Of a stretch of DNA of 32,368 bases, positions 24,118 to 31,844 are shown in pieces. The stretch comes from Sphingobacteriaceae bacterium (GTDB taxonomy: Bacteria > Bacteroidota > Bacteroidia > B-17B0 > Aurantibacillaceae): the NCBI GenBank assembly GCA_947453445.1, contig CANGGP010000037.1, forward strand, positions 1 through 32,368, given 5' to 3'. The first letter of the stretch is position 1. Each line of letters starts with the position of its first letter. The notes beneath the pieces were generated by a model. It did not search any database. It was not told the DNA's origin and was given only the letters and a program-made list of their open reading frames with translations. A program made the translations under genes and the position numbers.

Positions 24118-25113
24118 ATGGAAAAAACAATTGCAGAAAAAATACAACTGCTTGAAGATAAATACGCACAAACAGGACAAGATTTAAATGCTTATTTAGA
24201 AGGACTATTGCTTTCAAATTATTTAACCTATTGGGATTATACCAGGGTTGAAACCCTGTTAACGCTGCAAAATCCAAAAACAGATTATCCTGATGAAGTC
24301 ATCTTTATCATGTACCATCAAATCACCGAACTGTATTTTAAATTGGCCTTGCACGAATTTGAGCAAATTGCAAACAACGGTCTTAAAATTCAAAGCAACG
24401 GTAAAAAAGGAAATTGGAACGAACAAATTGAGGCTACTTTTTTAATTGAGAGGGTAAACCGCATCAACCGTTACTTTGAAGCATTAACCAAATCATTCGA
24501 AATTATGATTGATGGCATGGAAAAAGATCAATTCTTGAAGTACCGCATGGCATTGCTTCCTGCAAGTGGTTTTCAAAGTGCGCAATACCGAATGATTGAG
24601 ATTTGCAGTACCGATTTTATTCAATTGGTGGATAAAGACATGCGTGCCATGCATGCATCAAAAAACGCAAGTATCGAAGAAATGTTTGAACACATTTATT
24701 GGAACAAAGGCGCAACGGAATTGGCCAGCGGCAAAAAAACCTTAACACTCATTCAATTCGAAGAAAAGTATGGTAAAACCTTTTTGAACCTTGCCAATGA
24801 TTATAAACATAAAAACATTTGGCAAAAATACCTGTCATTGCCATTGGCTGATCAACAAAATCCTAAACTCATCAATGCCCTTAAACAATTGGATGTAAAC
24901 GTAAATGTGAATTGGCCATTGGTGCATTATAAAAGCGCCGTACGCTACCTACAACAAAACAGTGGCGATATTGCTGCCACCGGTGGTACAAACTGGCAAA
25001 AGTATTTACCCCCACGCTTCCAAAAACGCATTTTTTATCCCAAACTTTGGTCAACTGAAGAAATGGATAATTGGGGAAAAGCCTGGGTTGAGACCAATGT
25101 TTTTAAAATATAG
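24118..25113 (+). CDS. kynA: Tryptophan 2,3-dioxygenase
   Basis: 331 residues from the ATG at 24118. The frame is open further upstream, but that part overlaps mltG and has no family resemblance. 'FIMYHQITELYFKLALHE' (His67, Glu71) is the substrate-pocket helix of TDO. 'LPASGFQSAQYRMIE' is the next signature, and the heme-ligand histidine is probably His270 in 'WPLVHYKSAVRYL', followed by the 'AATGGTNWQKYL' loop (about 286-297). It opens the tryptophan ring to N-formylkynurenine using heme and oxygen. It is probably cotranscribed with mltG (four-base gap). A candidate formamidase is the cyclase-family gene at 6052-6804; no other kyn genes are in this window. Confidence 0.95.
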   Translation: MEKTIAEKIQLLEDKYAQTGQDLNAYLEGLLLSNYLTYWDYTRVETLLTLQNPKTDYPDEVIFIMYHQITELYFKLALHEFEQIANNGLKIQSNGKKGNWNEQIEATFLIERVNRINRYFEALTKSFEIMIDGMEKDQFLKYRMALLPASGFQSAQYRMIEICSTDFIQLVDKDMRAMHASKNASIEEMFEHIYWNKGATELASGKKTLTLIQFEEKYGKTFLNLANDYKHKNIWQKYLSLPLADQQNPKLINALKQLDVNVNVNWPLVHYKSAVRYLQQNSGDIAATGGTNWQKYLPPRFQKRIFYPKLWSTEEMDNWGKAWVETNVFKI

Positions 25114-25138
25114 CTAATAATTTATCTTACTTTCACAC

Positions 25139-26044
25139 ATGTCAATTATCGTTACAAATATTACTAAAAAATACGGTGAGCAATTGGCGCTCAACAATGT
25201 ATCGTTTGAGGTTGGCGACAATCAAATTGTTGGCTTTTTAGGTCCGAATGGCGCCGGTAAAAGTACAATGATGAAAATTCTCACTTGTTACCTTCCGCCT
25301 ACTGCCGGATCGGCAAGCGTTTGCGGATTCGACATCAGCCAAGATAGTCTTAAGGTGCGTCAACAAATTGGTTATTTGCCCGAACACAATCCGCTTTACC
25401 ACGACATGTATGTCAAAGAATTTTTAGCATTTGTGGCGGGTATTTATAAAATTAAAAACATCAATAGCCGTGTGAATGAAATGATTGATATCACCGGATT
25501 GCAAAAGGAACAATCGAAAAAAATTGGGGCACTCAGCAAAGGTTATCGACAAAGGGTTGGCTTGGCTCAGGCCATGATTCACGATCCAAAGGTTTTAATC
25601 ATGGATGAACCCACAACTGGTTTAGATCCAAATCAATTAGAAGAAATAAGAAACCTCATTAAAAATCTCGGCAAACACAAAACCGTGATGTTGAGCACCC
25701 ATATTATGCAAGAAGTAGAAGCCATTTGCGACAGGGTGATCATCATTAACAAAGGTGAAATTGTTGCCAACGACGAAACCAAAAACTTACAATCGAGCAG
25801 CACCAAACAAATTATCACCGTTGAATTCGATAAAGAAATCAGCATCGCCTTAATAAAACAAATTGCGCATGTTGATTCCGTTTTGGAAATTAGTCCGCTT
25901 AAATGGCACATTATTAGTTCATCACCCGACGACATCCGAAAGGCCATATTTGATTTTGCCATTGCCAATCAGTTAGGCGTATTAACCCTGCAAAAAGAGG
26001 AACAAAGCATGGAAACAGTGTTTAAATCCCTTACCAAAGGTTAA
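25139..26044 (+). CDS. gldA: ABC transporter ATP-binding protein, GldA-type
   Basis: 301 residues. Walker A is 'GPNGAGKST' (35-43), the signature is 'LSKGYRQRVGLAQAM', and Walker B is 'VLIMDEPTTGLDPNQLEEIR', followed by the H-loop 'LSTHIMQEVEAICDRVIIINKG'. 'IGYLPEHNPLYHDMYVKEFLAF' and the whole ATPase core closely follow the GldA subunit of the Flavobacterium gliding ABC transporter as I recall it. GldA works with the membrane proteins GldF and GldG, which are not here. The C-terminal ~80 residues are the regulatory extension common to this class. It starts 25 bases after the dioxygenase stop. The ABC function is certain; the gliding assignment is likely but not proven. Confidence 0.85.
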   Translation: MSIIVTNITKKYGEQLALNNVSFEVGDNQIVGFLGPNGAGKSTMMKILTCYLPPTAGSASVCGFDISQDSLKVRQQIGYLPEHNPLYHDMYVKEFLAFVAGIYKIKNINSRVNEMIDITGLQKEQSKKIGALSKGYRQRVGLAQAMIHDPKVLIMDEPTTGLDPNQLEEIRNLIKNLGKHKTVMLSTHIMQEVEAICDRVIIINKGEIVANDETKNLQSSSTKQIITVEFDKEISIALIKQIAHVDSVLEISPLKWHIISSSPDDIRKAIFDFAIANQLGVLTLQKEEQSMETVFKSLTKG

Positions 26045-26173
26045 TTCAATACAATCAAGAATTTTTTCTCGTTTTCGTAAAATTTGTTAAGTCTCAACAA
26101 ATGGAACAATTATTGGATTTAAGCGACTAACAAAACAAAATTGCGTTTAAAATCAAAAAAAATGCCCATAAAA

Positions 26174-26203
26174 TTTTGAATTTCAAATCAAATACTATCT
26201 TTG
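26174..26203 (+). promoter_or_regulatory. Bacteroidota-type promoter at the 5' end of the YfiR-like operon
   Basis: TTTTG (26174-26178), a 17-base spacer and TATCTTTG (26196-26203) match TTG-N17-23-TAnnTTTG. The motif lies inside the possible 5' coding region of the YfiR-like gene: the TTG at 26176 is both the -33 element and the most upstream candidate start codon, and the GTG at 26203 touches the -7 element. Promoter and start cannot both be as drawn. Confidence 0.45.
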
Positions 26204-26757
26204 TGAGATTAGTTAAACGTCTGAAGTCCCTTAACACATATCTATTACTCCTACTTTGCTTGATTTCCTTGCGTTTTCAGCAAGGCCCTTCAAGTTTTGA
26301 TGCGGTATCCAAAAACAAGGCCATATTTATTTATGGTTTTACCAAATACTTTGAATGGCCTGAAGATAAAAAAACGACCAACTTCATTATTTATGTTGTT
26401 GGAAAGAACGACAATTTAGTGGCTGAGTTAAAAAAATTGGCATCACTTAAAAAAGTGGGTGATCAGGAAATTGAAATCAAAAACACCACTTTAATCGACA
26501 ACAACATCAATCCCCACATTACAGTATTCACCCCTGAAAACGACATTAAAAACATCTCTGAAATGGCGGGTAAAATGAAATCAAAAGGTTCATTATTAAT
26601 TGCAGAAACGCCCGGAGCCTGCAAGGGCGGTGGTGCCGGCATTAATTTCTTATATATTGATTCTAAATTAAAATTTGAATACAAAGAAGATGCTGCTAAA
26701 AAGGCAGGTTTAAAAACAAAAGAAGATTTTAAAAAATTGGCCGTTGAAAATTATTGA
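26176..26757 (+). CDS. YfiR family protein (DUF4154), secreted
   Basis: 193 residues if started at the TTG at 26176. There is no in-frame ATG before the hydrophobic segment, and the GTG at 26203 is the alternative. A signal-type hydrophobic stretch ('TYLLLLLCLISL') is followed by the YfiR/DUF4154 domain. 'AIFIYGFTKYFEWPEDKKTTNFIIYVVG' is the family hallmark, and 'CKGGGAGINFLYIDSKLKFEYKEDAAKKAGL' closes it. In Pseudomonas, YfiR is a periplasmic repressor of the HAMP-diguanylate cyclase YfiN. Here it opens a tight operon with a secreted helical-repeat protein and a HAMP-SpoIIE phosphatase, which suggests it senses or restrains that phosphatase. The role is inferred from context. Confidence 0.8.
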   Translation: MNFKSNTIFVRLVKRLKSLNTYLLLLLCLISLRFQQGPSSFDAVSKNKAIFIYGFTKYFEWPEDKKTTNFIIYVVGKNDNLVAELKKLASLKKVGDQEIEIKNTTLIDNNINPHITVFTPENDIKNISEMAGKMKSKGSLLIAETPGACKGGGAGINFLYIDSKLKFEYKEDAAKKAGLKTKEDFKKLAVENY

Positions 26758-26777
26758 TTAATTTAACTTCGTATAAG

Positions 26778-27734
26778 ATGTGCAGGTTATGTAAAATATT
26801 AAAAAAACTACTTCTAAGTATCTCCATACTTATGAGTGCAACCATGCTTGCACAAGAAGATAAGTTAAGCAGAGCGCAGGGTTTAATGACCTCTGACCCT
26901 GCACAAGCTTTGCAGATAATGGATACGGTAATCCAACATCCGCAAACCAAAAACGACTTCTATACATGGACCATTCGCGCTTATATATACTATGAACTAT
27001 ACAAGAAAACTGAAAAGTTAAAATTACACTCTGCCATTCGTGATTCCATCCTTTCTTCAATGAAAACCTCAACAGAATTAAAACCCGATTCGGAGGCCGT
27101 GCAAAATATCAATCGCATGTATAAATCATTAGCGATAGGTTATAAAAAGATTGTAAAAGTGCTGTTGGAAGATTCTTTAAACTATGAAGGCAGCTTGGAA
27201 GCTTTTAATAATTACAAAAAACTATTACTTAAAATTGAACCAAAGCACAATTTTGAAGCCGACGATATCGAGTACAATTTAACAGTAGGAAGTTTCTTTT
27301 CTAACATCTTTAATGAAGACAATAAAAAGACCCGTGCCGGAGAAATTGCCAAAGTGGCTTTGTTAAAGGTTCTCGAATTGCAACCCACCAATTCAAGTGC
27401 CAACCTAAACTTGGGCCTCATGTACTATAACCAGGCAGCCAATTTGAGTAAGTCATTAGAATATGGCGCCGATTTCACCGAAATTGATGCCATTCAAGAC
27501 AACATGATTAAACTCGCTAAACAAAGTGAGAAACTAATCCGTACCGTTTACGATAATGACAATAAAAACACCAAATCTATTTTGGCACTGTATTATATTT
27601 ATCGCATGTTGGTCGACACACCTAAGTTTGAAGACTTTAAAAAGAAGTGTAAGGAAATGAATCTCGACATCGGCGAGAACAAACCTGCTGCTACTGAAGA
27701 AAATCAAAATAATCCGCAAAACAAAGACAAATGA
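26778..27734 (+). CDS. Secreted helical-repeat (TPR-like) protein of unknown function
   Basis: 318 residues from the ATG at 26778, which gives the signal peptide MCRLCKILKKLLLSISILMS... ending AQ. The frame is open upstream to a TTG at 26754 that overlaps the preceding gene's stop region. The mature part is alpha-helical with TPR-like pairs: 'AQGLMTSDPAQALQIMDTVIQ', 'FYTWTIRAYIYYELYKK', and 'SSANLNLGLMYYNQAANLSKSLEYG'. The tail is Asn/Gln/Glu-rich and disordered (about 295-318). I cannot name a family. Its last four bases overlap the ATG of the phosphatase gene, so the two products are probably made together and may interact in the periplasm. Confidence 0.8.
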   Translation: MCRLCKILKKLLLSISILMSATMLAQEDKLSRAQGLMTSDPAQALQIMDTVIQHPQTKNDFYTWTIRAYIYYELYKKTEKLKLHSAIRDSILSSMKTSTELKPDSEAVQNINRMYKSLAIGYKKIVKVLLEDSLNYEGSLEAFNNYKKLLLKIEPKHNFEADDIEYNLTVGSFFSNIFNEDNKKTRAGEIAKVALLKVLELQPTNSSANLNLGLMYYNQAANLSKSLEYGADFTEIDAIQDNMIKLAKQSEKLIRTVYDNDNKNTKSILALYYIYRMLVDTPKFEDFKKKCKEMNLDIGENKPAATEENQNNPQNKDK

Positions 27735-29512
27735 AAATCAGATTCACCATCGGAAGAAGAATTGGTTTAGGTTTTGCCACATTCATTATTTTAACTTCCA
27801 TCGCATTTATTTTAACGGTTGTAATTTCATCCGATAGTAAATCCAAAACCAGTGTAATGGTTGAAGAAGTTTCACCCAGCGTTGCTGAGTTGAAAGAGCT
27901 GAATTTAATGCTTCAGCGATCGCATACCGATATCGCCAAATGGTATTATAATCCAAGTTTTAATGATTTAGATTTTAGAAAAGAGTTGAAATCAATTATT
28001 AATGAGGAATATAAACTCAGAAAAAATCGCTTGTTGAAATATGCTTCTAAATGGGATAATAAAGAAGAAATTGACCAATTACATGTAATTTTTAATAGAA
28101 TTGAATCTTTGTTTAGAGTATACAAAGAAGAAATTATAGAACAATTAAATACACCTGAAGCATACGAGGATGCAAATATCAAAATTTTAGCCATCGACCC
28201 TTATGAGAGCTCTGAAAGCAACATCAAAATTATTTACAAAGACCTTGATAAGCTGATTAAATTAAAGGATGATTATGCCTTGAGTGTAAAGGACAATATG
28301 TTCGATTCATTGGATAATTTGATTCGAATCGTTATTTTATTGGGTATCATTTTAGCGGTAGGTGGAGTTGTGATTGGCGTGTTTACCACCCGATCAATTA
28401 CTGTACCAATACAAGTGCTCAAGAAAATGCTCTTATCAATGGGCTTGGGTATTCTCCCGAAAGAACGTGTGAGTGCCCGCGAGGATGAGGTTGGTGAAAT
28501 GGGCAATGCCTTAAACGATTTAATTCGTTCGATGGAACACACCACCGATTTTGCAAAAGAAACCGGTGCCGGAAATTTTGATGCCAAATACACACCTTTA
28601 AGTAAAGACGATACCCTCGGTTTGGCATTGATTAAAATGCGTGATGATTTGGCCGAAAACGAAAGATCACTCGAACAAAAAGTAATTGAAAGAACCGAAG
28701 AAGTGGTTCGCCAAAAGTCAGAAATTGAAAGTAAAAACGAAGAATTAGAAATACTCTATAAACAGGTAACCGATAGTATCCATTACGCCAAACGTATTCA
28801 AGATACCATTTTACCGGCTAACAGTAAAGTAAAAAACCTATTGCCTGATTCTTTTATTCTCTTCAAACCAAAAGACATTGTAAGTGGTGACTTTTATTGG
28901 ATTGAGAAGAAAGAAGATTTGGTTTACTTTGCTGCCGTTGATTGCACAGGACATGGCGTGCCGGGTGCGTTTATGAGCTTGGTGGGATACAATGTATTAA
29001 AAGACATTATTAAGAATAGCAAAGTCACAAAACCATCCGAAATATTAGATGCCATGCGTGAAGGTGTAATTAGCACCATGACCGTTGATGAATCGAAACA
29101 AGCCAAAGATGGTATGGACATGACCTTGTGTGCCATCAATTATGAAAAAATGGAATTACAATATGCCGCCGCATTTAATCCATTAATCATTGTTCGAAAT
29201 GGCGAATTAATCATGTACCAAGCCAATAAATTTCCAATTGGTGCATTTATCGGCGAAAAAACAAACTTCGACAACCATGTGATTCCACTTCAAAAAGGTG
29301 ATCAAATCTTTATCTTTAGTGATGGTTATGCCGATCAATTTGGCGGACCAAACGGTAAAAAATTCATGGTGGGTAACTTCAGGAAATTATTGGCCAATAT
29401 CGCCAGTCTATCGTCTCCGGCACAAAAGGAAAAACTGGATGAAACCTTGTTAACTTGGCAAGGTGGTCAAGAACAAGTAGACGACGTTTTAGTAATTGGG
29501 GTGAAGGTTTAA
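27731..29512 (+). CDS. Membrane HAMP-SpoIIE (PP2C-type) serine phosphatase
   Basis: 593 residues. TM1 is about 11-33 and TM2 about 198-219. Between them lies a ~165-residue helical periplasmic sensor resembling a four-helix-bundle chemoreceptor domain. A HAMP domain (about 219-275) and a coiled coil (about 305-350) follow, then the linker 'SIHYAKRIQDTILP' characteristic of Bacteroidota SpoIIE proteins. The PP2C/SpoIIE domain (about 365-590) keeps its metal aspartates in 'SGDFYW' (Asp387), 'DCTGHGVPGAF' (Asp404), 'GMDMT', 'FSDGYADQ' and 'VDDVLVIG'. Such phosphatases dephosphorylate anti-sigma-factor antagonists or other STAS-type proteins. No partner kinase or STAS protein is in the window. 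ATGA overlap with the preceding gene. Confidence 0.92.
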   Translation: MKIRFTIGRRIGLGFATFIILTSIAFILTVVISSDSKSKTSVMVEEVSPSVAELKELNLMLQRSHTDIAKWYYNPSFNDLDFRKELKSIINEEYKLRKNRLLKYASKWDNKEEIDQLHVIFNRIESLFRVYKEEIIEQLNTPEAYEDANIKILAIDPYESSESNIKIIYKDLDKLIKLKDDYALSVKDNMFDSLDNLIRIVILLGIILAVGGVVIGVFTTRSITVPIQVLKKMLLSMGLGILPKERVSAREDEVGEMGNALNDLIRSMEHTTDFAKETGAGNFDAKYTPLSKDDTLGLALIKMRDDLAENERSLEQKVIERTEEVVRQKSEIESKNEELEILYKQVTDSIHYAKRIQDTILPANSKVKNLLPDSFILFKPKDIVSGDFYWIEKKEDLVYFAAVDCTGHGVPGAFMSLVGYNVLKDIIKNSKVTKPSEILDAMREGVISTMTVDESKQAKDGMDMTLCAINYEKMELQYAAAFNPLIIVRNGELIMYQANKFPIGAFIGEKTNFDNHVIPLQKGDQIFIFSDGYADQFGGPNGKKFMVGNFRKLLANIASLSSPAQKEKLDETLLTWQGGQEQVDDVLVIGVKV

Positions 29513-29533
29513 AACCGAAATTTATGGATGAAA

Positions 29534-29884
29534 TTAAATGTGCAGGGCTGTTTTTTTAGCCAATAACTGCGCTTCAGTTTCAACATTGTCATCGTCCTTA
29601 ATACAACAATCTACCGGACAAACAGCAGCGCATTGTGGTTCATCGTGAAACCCAACGCATTCGGTACATTTATCGCTAACAATAAAATACACATCCATAT
29701 TTTTAGGCACTTGTGGTGCATCCACATCAACTTCAATACCGCTGTTATGCCCTTTAAAAACACCTTTTACGCCGGTACCATCCGAAAATCGCCATTCAGC
29801 GCCACCTTCGTAGATTGCATTGTTCGGACATTCAGGTTCACAAGCCCCACAATTGATGCACTCATCTGTAATTTTAATTGCCAT
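29534..29884 (-). CDS. Dicluster (2x[4Fe-4S]) ferredoxin
   Basis: 116 residues. The first cluster motif is CxxCxxCxxxCP at 9-20 ('[12 protein letters not shown]'). The second is formed by Cys73, Cys76, Cys85 and Cys89 ('[22 protein letters not shown]'), with an eight-residue insertion between the second and third cysteines as in many clostridial-type two-cluster ferredoxins. It is a small cytoplasmic electron carrier. The middle insert (about 30-68) is longer than in classical 55-residue ferredoxins but usual for the ~116-residue form seen in Bacteroidota. It is divergent from the acyl-CoA reductase gene across a 54-base gap and convergent with the phosphatase gene (21-base gap). Confidence 0.93.
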   Translation of the reverse strand: MAIKITDECINCGACEPECPNNAIYEGGAEWRFSDGTGVKGVFKGHNSGIEVDVDAPQVPKNMDVYFIVSDKCTECVGFHDEPQCAAVCPVDCCIKDDDNVETEAQLLAKKTALHI

Positions 29885-29919
29885 TTTTTTAACTTAGTTT
29901 TGTTCTCGAAAATAGTTTG

Positions 29920-29953
29920 CAAATATACGACCTAAATCATGATTTTAAAACAA
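29920..29953 (-). promoter_or_regulatory. Promoter of the ferredoxin gene
   Basis: The minus strand carries TATATTTG (29927-29920), a full match to TAnnTTTG, and TTG at 29953-29951 with a 23-base spacer, at the long end of the accepted range. The -33 element would fall inside the first codons of the divergent acyl-CoA reductase gene. The start codon of the ferredoxin is about 30 bases beyond the predicted transcription start. Confidence 0.45.
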
Positions 29954-30964
29954 CGAATTAACGGATTTGTTCAAATTGCCGCCTTCATTCACCGTCATCT
30001 TAACAAACAATACATTGCGTCTGAAACACCCCTGCACCAAGGATTAGACCAACTAATTGAAACGGCAGGGATTTATAATCATTGGTTTAATCGCCAAAAT
30101 ATTGAACTTTCACTTAAAAATTTAACAATTCTTCTTGAAAAAGAGGCCCTTGACGATTTTAGCGAAGAAATTAAAGAATGTCCTGAAAAAACCATTGCCC
30201 TTGTTTGTGCAGGCAATATCCCTTTGGTTTGTTTTCACGACGTATTGTGCTGCCTTCTTTGCGGCCATAAAGTGCTTTTAAAAATGTCATCCGACGACAA
30301 TGTTTTATTGCCATTTATGCTTAAACTTTTGGTGCATTATGAAAAAGATTTTGAATCAAAAATCTTATTTGCCGAAGGAAAATTGGCCAACTTTGACGCC
30401 ATCATAGCTACAGGCAGCAACAATACAGCCAATCATTTGCATTATTATTTCTCTAAATACCCAAACATCATTCGCAAAAGCAGAACCTCAATTGCCATTT
30501 TAAACGGCGATGAAAGCAGTGAAGACTTGAAAGCATTAGGACATGATTTATTTGACTACTTTGGCCTGGGCTGCCGCAACGTGAGTAAATTACTTGTACC
30601 GGAAAATTACAACTTTAATCATTTTTTTGAATCAATCGTCGATTTCGGTGAAGTGGTGAACAATAAAAAATATGGCAATAATTACGATTACAACCGCGCC
30701 ATTTATTTACTTGAAAGCGAAAAATTCCTCGACAACAATTTCCTAATAGTAAAAGAAAGTCAAGCTTTGTTTTCACCCGTTTCAGTGCTCTTTTACGAAA
30801 CCTATGGTGGGCAAACTGAAATTCAAAAATTTATTAAACAGCACGAAAACGAGATACAGTGCATAGTTGGTAAAAATCACATCCCTTTTGGTTATTCACA
30901 ATGCCCTGTTATTACTGAGTTCGCAGACAATATTAACACCCTTCATTTTTTGTTAAATTTATGA
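29939..30964 (+). CDS. Acyl-CoA reductase, LuxC family
   Basis: 341 residues, ATG at 29939. 'IALVCAGNIPLVCFHDVLCCLLCGHKVLLKMSSDD' (about 86-120) is the nucleotide-binding part of the aldehyde-dehydrogenase-like LuxC fold. 'IIATGSNNTANHLHYYF' follows, and the likely catalytic cysteine is Cys212 in 'FGLGCRNVSKLLVP'. The enzyme reduces fatty acyl-CoA or acyl-protein to aldehyde with NADPH. No luxD or luxE is here; in non-luminous Bacteroidota this protein usually sits beside a ferredoxin gene, as here, and its pathway is unclear. It is followed after four bases by a T9SS cargo gene. Confidence 0.88.
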   Translation: MILKQRINGFVQIAAFIHRHLNKQYIASETPLHQGLDQLIETAGIYNHWFNRQNIELSLKNLTILLEKEALDDFSEEIKECPEKTIALVCAGNIPLVCFHDVLCCLLCGHKVLLKMSSDDNVLLPFMLKLLVHYEKDFESKILFAEGKLANFDAIIATGSNNTANHLHYYFSKYPNIIRKSRTSIAILNGDESSEDLKALGHDLFDYFGLGCRNVSKLLVPENYNFNHFFESIVDFGEVVNNKKYGNNYDYNRAIYLLESEKFLDNNFLIVKESQALFSPVSVLFYETYGGQTEIQKFIKQHENEIQCIVGKNHIPFGYSQCPVITEFADNINTLHFLLNL

Positions 30965-30968
30965 CGAA

Positions 30969-31844
30969 TTGCGTAAACTCGTCGTCTTAAATATTTGGGT
31001 GCTCTGCCTATTGGCTACTTTTGCCGATGGGCAAAACTTTTTGACCGTAAAAATATTTCCCACAACTAAATACAATTGCATCAACACACCCATTTCTTTT
31101 GGTTCAATTGTAAACGACGCGCAACCCGGAACGCCTGAAACTTTATTTCCTACTACCTATACCTGGTCTGTGGTTTCATCAAACGGCATGAGTTTTATTT
31201 CAAACGTAAACAGTCCCACCATCAGCTTTTCTTTTTCAAGTGCCGTTACCTTTAGCTTGTTCTTAAAAGTAGATAAAGGCGAATCATCGGCCTTAACTTA
31301 CACTGTAATTTCGCTAGGAAACGTTCCAAAAGCATCATTCAACGCCACTTTTTTAAATGTTGGTTATCCAAATCAATTACAATTAACCAGTTTTTCAACC
31401 AATAGCTTGGTAAACCATTGGATGTATAGTGATACGCCTTTGATAGATTCTACAGCCAACACCATTAAATCTTACACAGCCAGTGGACAGTATTCTGTAA
31501 CATTGGTCACCATTGGTCGCACCGGCTGTCGTGATACCGCCAGATACCAATTTTATTTGGTTGATTCATCCGGTATTACCTTGCCAAATGTATTTACACC
31601 CAACGGTGATGGCGCCAACGATGTTTACAAACCAATTGCCAGAGGCATTAGTAAATTAAGCGCAAAAGTTTACAACCGATATGCGGTGTTAATACAAAGT
31701 TGGGATACCGTGAATGGCTTTTGGGATGGCTATACCAATAGCGGCGAGCCTGTTTCAGACGGTGAGTATTTTATTATTTTAAATGCCACAGGATTCGACG
31801 GAAAAACCTATCAAATGCAAAGTCACATCACTTTAATTCGATAA
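30969..31844 (+). CDS. Small secreted protein with T9SS type B (CHU_C) sorting domain
   Basis: 291 residues with a TTG start at 30969, four bases after the preceding stop; no in-frame ATG precedes the signal peptide (RKLVVLNIWVLCLLATFADGQ). A PKD/Ig-like region (about 40-110, then 'GNVPKASFNATFLNVGYPNQLQLTSFSTN') is followed by the C-terminal sorting domain: 'ITLPNVFTPNGDGANDVYKPI', 'KVYNRYAVLIQSW', 'FWDGYTNSGEPVSDGEYFIILNATG' and the closing 'SHITLIR'. The protein should pass Sec and then the type IX system to the cell surface or medium. Function unknown. The next frame opens directly at its stop codon. Confidence 0.88.
   Translation: MRKLVVLNIWVLCLLATFADGQNFLTVKIFPTTKYNCINTPISFGSIVNDAQPGTPETLFPTTYTWSVVSSNGMSFISNVNSPTISFSFSSAVTFSLFLKVDKGESSALTYTVISLGNVPKASFNATFLNVGYPNQLQLTSFSTNSLVNHWMYSDTPLIDSTANTIKSYTASGQYSVTLVTIGRTGCRDTARYQFYLVDSSGITLPNVFTPNGDGANDVYKPIARGISKLSAKVYNRYAVLIQSWDTVNGFWDGYTNSGEPVSDGEYFIILNATGFDGKTYQMQSHITLIR

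Noticed and set aside
26101-26130. Nine-residue open frame (MEQLLDLSD) preceded by a 7-bp hairpin (26082-26102)
   Set aside because: Too short to support, and no coupling to the next gene is visible; the hairpin lacks a T-run and its arms are AT-rich.
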